Assembly: GCF_900176115.1 (NCBI RefSeq)
Contig: NZ_FWWR01000009.1
Coordinates: 992,001 to 1,056,000 of the forward strand
DNA from: Peptoniphilus asaccharolyticus DSM 20463
GTDB lineage: Bacteria; Bacillota; Clostridia; Tissierellales; Peptoniphilaceae
Direction: 5' to 3'
Length of the DNA stretch: 64,000 nt
Shown here: in pieces, positions 1 to 10,400 of the stretch
How the letters are laid out: the number at the start of each line of letters is the position of its first letter
How positions within the stretch are numbered: the stretch's first letter is position 1
Position numbers and translations under genes: made by a program
Notes under the pieces: model-generated
The model's database searches: none
What the model was told of the DNA's origin: nothing
Seen by the model: the letters and a program-made list of their open reading frames with translations, nothing else

Positions 1-505
1 AAGACCTAAAGAGATATACAGAAGGCAAGAATTAGGCCACTGGGAAGCAGATACAGTGGAATCAGGCAGATTAGATCATAAAAGGAAAAGTAGATGTTGT
101 TTCGTAACTTTAGCAGAAAGAAAATCTAGATATTATATAGCAATCCTAGTTGAAAATAGAAAGTCGGAAAGCGTAACACCAGCAATAATAAATGCATTAA
201 AAGATTATCCAAAAGAATTAGTAAAAACAATAACCTTTGATAGAGGTAAAGAATTTTCAGAATTTGAGAAAATAGAAAAAGAATTAGGATGCAAAACTTA
301 TTTTTGTGATCCCTATTGTGCATGGCAAAAAGGTACAAATGAAAATAGTAACGGACTTTTGAGGGAGTTTTATCCTAAGGGTATGGATTTATCAGAAGTG
401 AATATTGATGAATTAAATTATAACTTAAGTTTAATGAATAATAGACCTAGAAAATGTATAAAATATAAAACACCTAAAGAAGAACTTTTTGGTCTCTTAC
501 CATAG
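1..505 (+). CDS. IS30-family transposase, C-terminal part
   Basis: The reading frame enters from the left edge and covers the catalytic DDE core: HWEADTVE supplies the first Asp, TFDRGKEF the second, and the segment after CAWQKGTNENSNGLLREF the last acidic residue. The protein is identical to the corresponding part of the complete 328-residue transposase at 11591-12577. It would catalyse cut-and-paste or circle-mediated transposition of the IS. Nothing in the visible part is damaged; the start is simply beyond the window. Confidence 0.9.
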   Translation, partial: RPKEIYRRQELGHWEADTVESGRLDHKRKSRCCFVTLAERKSRYYIAILVENRKSESVTPAIINALKDYPKELVKTITFDRGKEFSEFEKIEKELGCKTYFCDPYCAWQKGTNENSNGLLREFYPKGMDLSEVNIDELNYNLSLMNNRPRKCIKYKTPKEELFGLLP

Positions 506-534
506 GTGTTGCATTTGATTTGACAATTCGTCGT
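1..534 (+). mobile_element. IS30-family insertion sequence, left part outside the window
   Basis: This is the right-hand part of an IS identical over the visible stretch to the complete copy at 11489-12604; position 1 corresponds to 12073. Identity stops after the right inverted repeat at about 534. Both copies lie in the same orientation and bracket the Tn4451-like element and most of the helicase gene. Confidence 0.9.
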
Positions 535-729
535 AACAAAAAACACCGTATTTCTACAGTGCTTTCTGTCAGATATATTTTGTTTTGTGATAGTGCTAAA
601 CTGAATTTTCTTATTTTTTAGATTGGTAAAAGCAAGTCCGATAAGGCGTATTATAATGGCCGACTATTTTATTCCAAGTTATTGCTTCGTTATACATTAG
701 CAAATCAACAAATATTAGAATTGCTGCTA
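535..729. other. Non-coding stretch between IS30 and YitT gene
   Basis: No convincing reading frame is seen. Just after the IS there is an imperfect hairpin (ACACCGTA against TACAGTGC, about 544-563). The rest is AT-rich and may contain the left end of the Tn4451-like element, but no end could be recognised. Confidence 0.4.
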
Positions 730-1372
730 TTACTTAACGCTATTGACGCTTTCATATTCCTTTATCCAATCAATCAGATAAGACGAGATGGTAACTGTAA
801 TCAATGAAAATACAATACGCATTACTGGAATGTAGGTAAGTGATAAAAATAGAACTACAACATCCGTAAACAAATAGGAACGAGATAACTTCCAGTGCGA
901 AATATGAGAAATTGTTAACGCCAGTGCATCATCTCCACCACTGGATCCCCCCCTGTCGAACAATTAGACCAACACCTACACCAACAAAAATACCGCCTAA
1001 TACAGAGGCAACCAAAGGATGTGCAGATAAATCAGGAAGCATTGGCGGAAACAACTCCCATATTTTATAAAAACCAGAAACAAACATAGTTGAAATAATT
1101 GATATTTTTATAAAGCTTCCACCCAAAAATTTAAATGCGAGCAAATAACAAGTTATATCCAAGATAGGTGTAATGTAGGCTGGAGAAATTTTTAGCCAAT
1201 GTTCAACGAGAAGCATTAACCCAATGACCCCACCTTCTGTTATGTTTGTTCGCTGATGAATGTTGTGAATACCAAAGGTACAAATCATTGCTCCGAGCAA
1301 TATCAGCAGTATTTTCTTAAAAGTCAATCCATCCATAAATTCTTTGCAAATGGATGTCATACAGTGTTTCAA
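730..1372 (-). pseudogene. YitT-family membrane protein, frameshifted
   Basis: The product is a multi-spanning membrane protein of the YitT/DUF161 family, function unknown. Family hallmarks are the segments TNITEGGVIGL near the N-terminus and GGSSGGDDALAL in the middle. The frame breaks inside a run of seven G (plus-strand C at 947-953): with six G the sequence reads RQGGSSGGDDAL and continues to the stop at 730; as written the upstream frame ends after RQGGIQWWR. I place the start at a TTG at 1372 because an AAGGAGG lies just upstream at 1382-1388 and the promoter -10 at 1414-1419 leaves too little leader for the ATG at 1399. It is transcribed away from the merR-type gene, which probably controls it. 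Confidence 0.75.
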
Positions 1373-1413
1373 TTTGAGTATCCTCCTTGATATGTTCATA
1401 TTCCTATGTTATA

Positions 1414-1444
1414 ATTATAAACTGTATAGTAACTATAAGGTCAA
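1414..1444 (-). promoter_or_regulatory. MerR-type promoter with 19-bp spacer and dyad
   Basis: On the minus strand a -35 TTGACC (1439-1444) and a -10 TATAAT (1414-1419) are separated by 19 bp instead of 17. The spacer holds a dyad, CTTATAG-TTA-CTATACAG. Over-long spacers with a central dyad are the signature of promoters that MerR proteins untwist when they bind their effector. The promoter points to the YitT gene and its -35 box lies next to the ribosome binding site of the divergent merR-type gene. Confidence 0.8.
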
Positions 1445-1455
1445 GGGGGGGTTGT

Positions 1456-2274
1456 ATGAAAAATTTGTTTTCCATTGGTGAAATGTCCAAACTTCAAAAT
1501 ATATCTCGTCAAACTCTGATTTTTTATGATAAAATCGGTCTTTTTTGTCCTGCATATACGGATTCTAACAATGGCTATCGTTATTACAGTTCCAGTCAAC
1601 TCGACTATTTAGATACGATTTGCATAATGAAAAAAATCGGCTTTTCTCTCGATGAAATTAAAGTACATATGAAGAATTTTACGGTTGATAATTCCATTAT
1701 CGCTCTTCGAAAACAACTTACTATCATCAATCGTCAAATTAATGAACTGCAAATGATTAAAACTCGTGTCGAACATCGTTGCTTACAGTTGGAACATTCC
1801 GCCTCCATTCGTGATTGCAGTGATGTTATTTCTGTGGAAGAAGTAAACCCTCAATACATTTTACTGCAAGAGGTTGCTAAACCTTATACTTTGGAAATGG
1901 TCAGTATCGCCACCAAGGAATGTTTTGTTCGTTCATTCAAAGAGCAACTTCCAATTTTCTTTCAAAGTGGTGCAATTATGCCCTATGAACATATTTTACA
2001 GAAAAGATATACGGAAGCTTCTTTTGCTTTTCTCCCTATCGAAAAGTCGGATAATATTGAGGGTGTTCTGGAACTCCCCAAAGGAATGTGTGTGTTTACT
2101 TATCACACGGGAGATTATCCTTCCATTGGTAAAACTTATGAACGCATTTTGCAATACTGTCAAAAGAATCAGTTGAATATTATTTCAGACTCATATGAAT
2201 TTGCAATTAACGACTATCTTTCTACGAGCGATGAAAACGAATATATAACGAAAATTATGTTTTATGTTGAGTAA
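1456..2274 (+). CDS. MerR-family transcriptional regulator
   Basis: The first 70 or so residues are a MerR winged helix (FSIGEMSKLQNISRQTLIFYD, then NNGYRYYSSSQLDYL), followed by a helical linker (about 75-125) and a C-terminal domain of roughly 150 residues resembling the GyrI-like/BmrR effector-binding fold. Such regulators sense small, often cationic, drugs. The start at 1456 is chosen because AAGGGGGGG sits directly upstream at about 1443-1450; a longer frame from 1387 has no ribosome binding site and adds residues before the conserved start of the domain. It is divergent from the YitT-type gene across a 19-bp-spacer promoter, its likely target. Both genes are probably cargo of the Tn4451-like element. 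Confidence 0.85.
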   Translation: MKNLFSIGEMSKLQNISRQTLIFYDKIGLFCPAYTDSNNGYRYYSSSQLDYLDTICIMKKIGFSLDEIKVHMKNFTVDNSIIALRKQLTIINRQINELQMIKTRVEHRCLQLEHSASIRDCSDVISVEEVNPQYILLQEVAKPYTLEMVSIATKECFVRSFKEQLPIFFQSGAIMPYEHILQKRYTEASFAFLPIEKSDNIEGVLELPKGMCVFTYHTGDYPSIGKTYERILQYCQKNQLNIISDSYEFAINDYLSTSDENEYITKIMFYVE

Positions 2275-2352
2275 TCATCAAATGTATTTACCACATATTT
2301 TATACCCACTTCGACTATACTCGCAACTTAATGACTTCTTGAATACTTGCCG

Positions 2353-2386
2353 AAAAAGAAAAACTGCCATCAAGCAGACAGCAGTT
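2353..2386 (-). terminator. Terminator after tnpV
   Basis: Stem AACTGC (2381-2386 read on the minus strand) pairs with GCAGTT (2362-2367), followed on the minus strand by a T-rich tract. It lies just past the tnpV stop. Confidence 0.6.
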
Positions 2387-2406
2387 CTTCTTCGGCTGGT
2401 ATTAAA

Positions 2407-2778
2407 TTACGAGTACACAATATCATTCAATACAATCTCATCAACGCAGGCTCGAATGTTATTCATAAGCCCGACCCATCGCATCATATCCGTTGCTTTC
2501 AGTTCCTCTGTTACGCCTTGCTTTTTTGCCATTTCCTTTATCAGATATTCAGCCATATTACAAGCCGAAGCATCAATTTCAGCAAGATGTTCATATAGCT
2601 TTCCGCTTGTCAGCAGAGTAAAATATAGCACACGCTTATGTTCCCTCAAATATCGTTGCCGCAACCGCCCGTATTTTGAAAGAGGGGGACTTTCTTCTAC
2701 TGTCAAACAGGGATAATAGTAATCTCTGATGAGTTCGTATTGGATATCTGTTTTTTCGTCTGTAATAAATCTTTGCAT
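2407..2778 (-). CDS. tnpV: Transposon-encoded protein TnpV
   Basis: This 123-residue protein matches the TnpV family carried by Tn4451-type elements: a conserved LSKYGRLRQRYLREHK segment near residue 33, a helical middle, and an end of the form MNNIRACVDEIVLNDIVYS. Its biochemical role is not known. It overlaps the 3' end of tnpX by 76 bases and so is translated from the same message; a terminator follows its stop. Family assignment is from recognisable motifs and gene order. Confidence 0.85.
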   Translation of the reverse strand: MQRFITDEKTDIQYELIRDYYYPCLTVEESPPLSKYGRLRQRYLREHKRVLYFTLLTSGKLYEHLAEIDASACNMAEYLIKEMAKKQGVTEELKATDMMRWVGLMNNIRACVDEIVLNDIVYS

Positions 2779-4823
2779 AGTTCTTTCTCCTTTTGCTTCT
2801 TGTAGTAAAACTCCAAGGTTTTCTTATTGTGGTTTACCTTTTTACATTCCGCTGAGCAGAATTTCTGCTGACTGTGTGTAGGCCAGTAGGTACTGCCACA
2901 CACAGCACATACACGCTGACGATAATAATGATTGCCTTTTTCCGCTTCTCTGTCGGCTTTCGTCTTATCCTGCCTTGCCTGATAGCAACAATCCTTTGAG
3001 CAGAAAATCTGTCGGTTGCTTGTAGGGATAAATTCTTTCTGACAATGCGGACACACCTTTGTTTTGACGATTTCGCCACCGTTTTCAGCAAGTTTTTTCG
3101 CCTTTTGCTTCTCTCGATAGGCTTTTTCACGCTGACGCTGTTTCTCCAATCGCTTCTTTTCTTCCTGTTCTTCTTGCTCTTTTATCTCGGCAAGTTCTTC
3201 CTCGGTGTAGGCAATATCGACCTGTCCGACATAATTGAAGTAAATATCAACCTTTTGTGTCCTTGCTTTTCCCAAACCCTCGGCTTCATACACCACAATC
3301 TTGTCAACAAGTTCGGTAAACATCAAATCAGAAACTTCCGTAGGATTTTTATACTTGCTTATCAGCGATATAAAATGCTGAATACCCATAGTGCTGTCTT
3401 TTTCTTCGGAAAGTTCCTTTTTCATCGTTTCCATTTTTGCTTCCAATTCAGCCTGTTCATCATCATACTGCTTCATCAGTTGCTTGTACTGTCTTTCGGG
3501 CAGTAATCCCGATATAAGATTTTCATACAAGCCACGAATGAGCGTAGAGAGTTCGTCATAGCGTTTCTGACAGCGTTTCAACTCCGATTGATTGTGCTTC
3601 GGCTTTTCCTCTTGCTTGTCTTTCCAAAGGGATTGCAGTTCCAAAGCAAATGCTTTTTCGTCATTCAGAACGAATTTTGAAAAGCGTTTAACCGCCGATA
3701 ATATCAAGGCTTCAACATTATCAGCACTAATCGTATGGGAAGTACAGGAATTAACCCTGCTTGCATACCCGCCGCAACGGTAAGAATACTGAGTAGAACC
3801 ATCTTTCTTGCTGTAATGCGTTTGCAAAGTCATTCTCCTGCCACAGTCGGCACAATATAGATAGCCGCTTAATCGGTTTATATGTGTACCTCTTGCCGCA
3901 GCTCTGCTCACTCGTTTCTTTCGCTTCTGAACGCTGTCCCAAAGTTCCTGCGATATGATAGGCTCGTGGGTGTTATAAAACACATACTGCTCATCTTCAT
4001 CGGTAGTCTTTCTCTTATGCAGTTTGAAATTGGTGCTGACCGACTTTCTCAAAACAGTATGCCCAAGATATTCCTGCCTGCTTAAAATCGTTCTAATGGC
4101 AGATATGCCCCAAATATAAGGGTCTGCAAACTTAATTCCGTTGTACTGTTCTGGATGATATTCCTTTGCATATGCGGCAGGAATTAAAACCCTTTCTTCG
4201 GTCAGTATTTCCGCTATGGCTCGTGGGCTTTTGCCCTCATTGGCAAGCAGAAAGATACGCTTTACCACCTCAGAAGCCACAGGGTCAACGACAAGCGTCT
4301 GCTTATCGCTTGGCAATCGGTTATACCCATAAGGAATAGAACCACTGCAACGCTTTCCGTCTTTCATTCGTGCGTCAAACATAGCCTTGATTTTATTGCT
4401 CGTGTCTTTGGCATAGAATTCGTTCATAATATTCAAAAACGGAGCAAAATCATTATCCGAAGCATTGTTGCTGTCAATGCTGTTATTGATTGCAAGAAAA
4501 CGGACATCTTTCTGCGGAAACAGAATTTCCGTATAAAAGCCGACTTGCAGATAGTTTCGCCCTAATCGGCTCATATCCTTAACAATCAATGTTCCGACAT
4601 TGCCTGCTTCAATTTCCTTAATCAACGCTTGAAAGCCGGGGCGATTGAAATTTACACCCGAAAAACCATCGTCAGTAAAATGGCGGATATTCTCAAAGCC
4701 ATTCCTACGGGCATAATCTTCGAGGTATTTTTTCTGATTAGTAATGGAATTACTCTCGCCATTCAGGTCATCATCTCTTGATAATCTCTCATAAAGTGCT
4801 GTAATCTTTGAAGTCCTTGACAT
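2703..4823 (-). CDS. tnpX: Large serine recombinase TnpX
   Basis: TnpX excises and inserts Tn4451-type elements through a 5'-phosphoserine intermediate. At 706 residues it is almost exactly as long as the Tn4451 enzyme. The N-terminal resolvase domain has YERLSRDD with the catalytic Ser and [14 protein letters not shown]; a Recombinase domain (about 165-290) follows, then the zinc ribbon YLYCADCGRRM (about 318), a coiled coil with DUF4368 (about 400-530), and a basic C-terminal tail with two further Cys clusters (CPHCQKEF...CSKDCC and CAVCGSTY...CSAECK), typical of TnpX and absent from the other recombinases here. The ATG at 4823 has GGAGG upstream. It reads away from the interrupted helicase, whose end lies about 50 bases upstream. 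Confidence 0.93.
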   Translation of the reverse strand: MSRTSKITALYERLSRDDDLNGESNSITNQKKYLEDYARRNGFENIRHFTDDGFSGVNFNRPGFQALIKEIEAGNVGTLIVKDMSRLGRNYLQVGFYTEILFPQKDVRFLAINNSIDSNNASDNDFAPFLNIMNEFYAKDTSNKIKAMFDARMKDGKRCSGSIPYGYNRLPSDKQTLVVDPVASEVVKRIFLLANEGKSPRAIAEILTEERVLIPAAYAKEYHPEQYNGIKFADPYIWGISAIRTILSRQEYLGHTVLRKSVSTNFKLHKRKTTDEDEQYVFYNTHEPIISQELWDSVQKRKKRVSRAAARGTHINRLSGYLYCADCGRRMTLQTHYSKKDGSTQYSYRCGGYASRVNSCTSHTISADNVEALILSAVKRFSKFVLNDEKAFALELQSLWKDKQEEKPKHNQSELKRCQKRYDELSTLIRGLYENLISGLLPERQYKQLMKQYDDEQAELEAKMETMKKELSEEKDSTMGIQHFISLISKYKNPTEVSDLMFTELVDKIVVYEAEGLGKARTQKVDIYFNYVGQVDIAYTEEELAEIKEQEEQEEKKRLEKQRQREKAYREKQKAKKLAENGGEIVKTKVCPHCQKEFIPTSNRQIFCSKDCCYQARQDKTKADREAEKGNHYYRQRVCAVCGSTYWPTHSQQKFCSAECKKVNHNKKTLEFYYKKQKEKELCKDLLQTKKQISNTNSSEITIIPV

Positions 4824-4870
4824 TCTCTTAACCTCCTTCCTTATGTATTTTCAATTTAGGACAGTTAATT

Positions 4871-7458
4871 TTATCGTCCTATTAAAGTATAGCCCTCCGG
4901 AGATAATTCAAAAGCTGACTGCGTTTCACCAAAGGTAGAAGCCCAGCTATCAAAATGCTCCAAATTATTCTTTTTAAGGCTTTCATACTGAAGATAACGC
5001 TGCATAGTATAAAGCTCTGTCATCGAGTTACTGACAGGCGTTCCTGTGGCAAAGACAATACCTTTTCCACCTGTCATTTCATCCATGTATCTGCACTTCA
5101 TAAACATATCGGAGGACTTAAAGGCTTCAGACTGTCCAATACCTGCTACATTCCTCATTTTTGTATAAAGGTAGAGATTTTTGTAATTATGTGCCTCGTC
5201 AATAAAGAGCTTATCTACACCTAATTCTTCAAAGGTAATGACATCGTCTTTTTTAAAATCATCGTTTAACTTTTCAAGCCTTGTTTCCAGCTTCTTTTTT
5301 GTTTTTTCAAGTTGCTTTACGGTAAAATTCTGATTTCTGTCATGCTTATATTCCTCCACATAGTTTATAATTTCATCAATCTGATCTTGAATATGCTTTT
5401 CCTGATATTCCTTACTCATCGGGATCTTTTCAAACTGCGTATGCCCGATTACAACGGCATCATACTCTCCTGTTGCAATTTTGCCGATAAATCTTTTTCT
5501 GTTTTTCGGCTCAAAGTCTTTCTTATCTGCAACCATAATGTTAGCTGACGGATATAGCTGCATAAACTCACGACCGATTTGACCCGTTAAGTGATTGGGG
5601 ACAACAAACAAGGACTTACTGCACATTCCAAGCCTTTTACTTTCCATCGCAGATGCCACCATTTCAAAGGTCTTACCGCTTCCTACTACATGAGCAAGAA
5701 GGGTATTTCCTCCATAAAGGCTTCTTGCTATGGCATTTCTTTGATGAGGTCTTAAATCAATTTCTGTGGTCATTCCCTCAAAAGAAAGGTTGCTTCCATC
5801 ATATTCTCTGTTGCGGATAGAGTTAAAACGCTCGTTATATAACTTTACAAGCCTGTTTCTACGTTCTTGGTCGCTAAATATCCAGTTCTTAAATTCTTCT
5901 TTTATAAGCTCCTGTTTCTGTCCTGCAAGAAGCGTTTCCTTTTTATTTAATACAGAAGTTTTCGAGCCGTCCGGATTTACAATCTGGTCAAATACCTTTG
6001 TTTCTTTTAAATTTAGAGCATCTTCAATCAGTTTATAGGCATTTACCCTTGAGGTGCCGTATGTCATCTCTGCAAGGTCATTTCCTCTGTCCCTGCTCTT
6101 TCCTTCAACATTCCATTCACTTGTCAGATTTGAAAATTTAACCTTAATATCCCATTTGGCATATCCCGGAGTTTTCAGCGTTTCAAAGATGAATTTTTCA
6201 ATATCCTTATTCGGTATCCAAGTAGCTCCGAGTCTTACATTGATTTCACTTGCTTCAAGTTCCTTTGGAAGAACTTTTGTAAGCTCTGCCTTTTGATATT
6301 CCAAACGGTTCATCTCATAGCTTATCAGCTCTTTTTCTTTGCCATCTTCCGCATAGCCAAGATGAGGTAACTCTCTTTCGGTTTGTCTTAACTTTGCAAG
6401 GTAACTGTCTACTATGGCAATTTTGTCCCTGATATTTCCGCTTAGATACTCATCCTTTGTTACATAGCCGTACTTATATGAATTACTGCCGTTTGCACAG
6501 GCAAAAGGTAGATCTCCATCTTCAAGGTTAAAAGATAATGGTCTATAAAAGTTTTGTTCTTCTCTGATGTTTAGATAGATTTCCCCTCTAAGTTCTTCTA
6601 TCAAAGTCGGTCTGTCTTTATCTGTAAGGCTTCCCATATACTCAAAATCCATATATCCTTTTTCTGATACCGATAAAACAAGAGCTTCAAGGGAAGTGTC
6701 TACATGGTCGATAACCTTCGCCTTTGTGATTGTTCGCTTGGAGAAAATATCTCCCTTTGCTTTGAAGTTTTCTTCTTCATCAAGGATTTCAATGGAAGAA
6801 ACAAGCGGGAAGTTGCTATCCTCTTTTAAGGCTCTGGTATTGCTTAAATTATTTATAAAGCCATGCTTCTTTGAAAAGTTGTCATAGACTTCATTGAGCT
6901 TTTCTTGAGCTTTCTTTACCTCATCATCAGAAAAATCCTCTTTCTGCTTATAGATAACATCTTTAAGGGCAGTATTCAGTTCAAGATAGTCCTTAATCTT
7001 TTCCTTATTTTTCTCCGTTACTTCTTTCTTTACGAAAAGTGAGTTTTCTCTGTAATAGACTTCACCATCAATAACGGTATAGGAAAAGTTTTTGACATCA
7101 TCCTTTGCAGGAATTGAAGTGATTTCATCATCTAAAAGCTCTATTTCTTCATAAGTTGATCCTTTGGATATTTCTTCACTTGCTTTTGTCAGAAGCTCTT
7201 TTAAGTCGGCATTTTCTTTCGGCAAGCACGCAAGTGTGTTTCCAAATCTTCCTGAAACTTCACGCATTGTGCCGAGTACCTGTTCAGGATGATCTACAAA
7301 ATATTTGTTATAGGTAAGACCATTTTCATCTTCAGCAAGGTGTATCCAGTCCTCATCCCTTTCTCTGATACTATCTCTTTTCTTTAGGAAAATAATGTCC
7401 GATGTTACTTCCGTTCCGGCAACTCCCTTAAAGGTATCATTTGGAAGTCTGATTGCCC
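4871..7458 (-). pseudogene. ICE methylase/helicase, second fragment (helicase part)
   Basis: This is the continuation of the gene that begins at 11463, in another frame because of a one-base loss near 7459-7465. It holds the SF2/SNF2-like helicase core: Walker A VVGSGKT (about residue 530 of the longest frame, which opens at 7267), DEAHNYKN as motif II and ATGTPVSNS as motif III. The second RecA-like domain is missing: sequence typical of the family stops after FELSPEG and a stop follows at 4871, where the Tn4451-like element begins. The family is the very large LtrC-like methylase-helicase of Tn1549-type ICEs, thought to protect or process DNA in the recipient; that role is not proven. The 3' part should lie left of the window if not lost. 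Confidence 0.85.
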
Positions 7459-10400
7459 CTAAAACTCTGCTCTTGCTGCAAGATAGCGTCTTACACTTTC
7501 GTCCTTTTTATCCATTGTTCCACTTGATGTGATAAAGGCGATAATGCCGCCGTTTCTGACTTTATCAATGGACTTGGCAAAGAAATAATCATGGATAAGG
7601 AAGTTATTTTTGTTATACTCCCTGTCATTTACCTTATATTCTCCAAATGGAACATTACCGATAACCGCATCAAAGAAGTTATTGGAGAATCCCGTTTCTT
7701 CAAGTCCCTTAACCTGTATATCACTTTCAGGGTATAGCAGCTTTCCTATGCGACCACTTACCGAGTCAAGCTCAACACCATAAAACTTTGACTTGTTCAT
7801 TTCATCAGGAAGATTTCCGATAAAGTTTCCAATGCCCATACTTGGCTCAAGGATATTTCCACTCTTAAATCCCATACCTGACAGGGTAGAATAAATACTG
7901 TCAATGACTGTTTTAGGCGTATAAAAAGCCGTTAAGGTCGATTCCTTAACAGCTTCATATTCAGATTGTGATAAGTTTTCTTTTAAGAAGCTCCTTGCCT
8001 CTTTCCACTGACCTTCTCTGCTTTCATCAAAGACTTCAGATAATCCACCCCAGCCTACATATTTTGCTAAAACTTCTTGAGCTGTAATATCAAGCTCGCG
8101 TTCTCCGCTTTCCACTCTGTTAAGCATAGAAATTGCTTCAAGGTTATTGTTTAATCTCTCGCTTGGAGATAACTTTTGAGGGATCGTTTCTTCTGTAATT
8201 TTGAAATTATGAGCCTCAATCTTCTTTATCCCTACTTCATTAGAAGTCTTTTCGGACTTTGCATTGGTAAGATTTTCAAAGATTTTATCAAGCTCACTTT
8301 CCTTACGATAAGCAATTACATCGGAGCCTGTAATCATGCCTCCAAGATACTCTGTATTATCCTTAACCGTTACTGTCTTTAGGTTATTTCCCATATCATC
8401 AAATCTTGTGATGGTATAGTCTTTCCCCTTGTACTTCACTTCATCACCGATGATAAATTCAGGTCTTTCGAGACTTACTTGTCTTAATAAATCCTCATCA
8501 TCTGTAAAGGATATAATCGGTATTTGATGATTACCTTGTCTTGTAGGATCAAGCCACAAATCATTTCTTCCAGTGATTTGATTTTTAGAGATCTCCCTTA
8601 CTTTGTACTCCTCATGATTAAAATAGACGGTATCACCTTCTTTAACTGCAAACTCATCTGAAAAACTTTCCTCTTTTTCGTTAAGCTCTACTTCTTCTCT
8701 TCCCTTTAGATAATCAAATAAGGTAGCCTGAAAATGTTCTGCTTGTATGCTTTCTTCTGCTTCTTCAGGTGCTTCAAGCTCTACTTTATCTTCAAAGCTA
8801 AGTTCTCCATTAAAGGCAGACTGAAGCTCCTGCTCATCCATCTGCTTTTTAAGTTCACTGTCTTTAAGTTCTCTAAAGGTCTTTGGAAAATCCTCTAAAA
8901 CAAGTCTTTGGGCGTTTAATTCCTTTAGCTCATCAAGATTAAAATATCCCCATTCCGGTTCTATACCTAAAACAAGTCCAAAAGCGTCTTTGCTTTCTCT
9001 ATCGTACTCCGTCATATACCAAGTCCAGTTGCTTCTAAATGGAATGATGTATGCTGCATGAACCTGTTTGTCTGCTAAGGCTACATCTTCCTGTGCATAA
9101 AGCTCGGGCACTCTCTCAAGCATTTCTTCAGTCATTAGATTATTTGGATCATCTTTAGAATAATAACTTGATTCTTGTTGTTCTTCTATCTCTACCTTGC
9201 TTTCAATATTTTTTTCTTCAAGATAAAGATTTTTAGAAAGCAGCTCATCTATATACTTTGCTACATTTGACCATGTAAGAAATACATCGTTACAATGATT
9301 CTTCTGTAATTTAAGTCCCTTTGCATCGTGCCATTCATCACTTCCCTTTGCTCCTGAAACAGCATGAGAATGACCTCCGATTCCATACTCATCTTTTAAG
9401 AAATTTGCTTTTTCCTGCAAGGTATGATTTTCTTTGAAAAACTTAGTAATTCGCTCTTTTCCCTTATCGACTCCACTTCCCCTTGAAATCGTAGCAAGGA
9501 CTTCATCTTCTGTAATAAAGCCATGTACTTTTGGAAGTTCAGTTAGGTTAGAGATATATTCCTTTCTTGGAAGTGCAAGCTCCTGTAATTTCTGATAAAG
9601 GCTATCTACCTTGTGATAATGAAACCTTAGTATGCCCCTATCCTCTCTATATGCTCTCAAGAAACGACCATATTCAGAAATAACATTTTTTAGGTAGTCG
9701 GGATTTTTAAGTTTTTCGGATAGCACTCCTGTTTCTTTCGGAAAGCCTCCACCTCTTTCTATAAAGTCAAAATAACCCTGTGCTTTTCCTTCTTCACTTA
9801 AATCGTGGTATAGATACCATAGCGATTCTGAAACTCTATCTCTTTCATAGTCCTGTGCTTCCAAAAGCTCTATATTTGCAGCAAACTCTCCTGTTTCTAA
9901 AAGCTCACTGATTCTTCTTGCAGCATTACTCCAGCTTAAAATTTGCGTCATATCTTCTCTTGCAGAAGTTCCATAAGCTAAATGAATGCCTTTATCCGAA
10001 TACCAGGAAGATACTTCTCTTTCATCAATGTAAAACCCGTTTCCGCCTTTAAAGGTATCTTTGAGGTATTCTCCCAATTCTTCTACTGTTTTTTCTTTGG
10101 AAAACTCAGCAATAACAGGAAGTCTGCCGCCATCGTGATTTCCTCCGTTAATAAGGACGGTATCTATATCTTTCTCAGTTAGCGGAATCGTAAGGCGTAT
10201 CTGTCCATAGGAATTTTCTGGTAAAGAAAAAGAAGCCTTTTCAGCTTCTCTTGTCTCTGCCTCAGTATTTTCTTTTAGATTTCCACTACTTCCTTGATGG
10301 TCATTTCTTTGAGAGCTGAAATCATCGCCCCATACTGCGGATTGTTCTCGTCCTCTATCTTCCAAGCTGCCATCAGTTTCGGTTTCTCTGTTCTCATAAA

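Larger units (their letters stand above)
1..4876 (-). mobile_element. Tn4451-like mobilizable element inserted in the ICE helicase gene
   Basis: The recombinase tnpX and tnpV are in the order known from Tn4451/Tn4453, with tnpX starting near the element's right end. The helicase gene stops making sense at about 4871-4880, right in front of tnpX, so this is the right junction. The left end is not seen; it may lie in 535-729 or beyond the window. In place of catP the visible cargo is a MerR regulator and a YitT-type membrane protein. The tnpX/tnpV stretch has a visibly higher GC content than its surroundings, pointing to a separate origin. Confidence 0.7.

Noticed and set aside
2834-3130. 98-codon frame inside tnpX on the same strand
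   Set aside because: Unlike the helicase case it lacks a ribosome binding site and its Arg/Lys-rich composition is that of an out-of-frame reading of a Lys-rich coding region.
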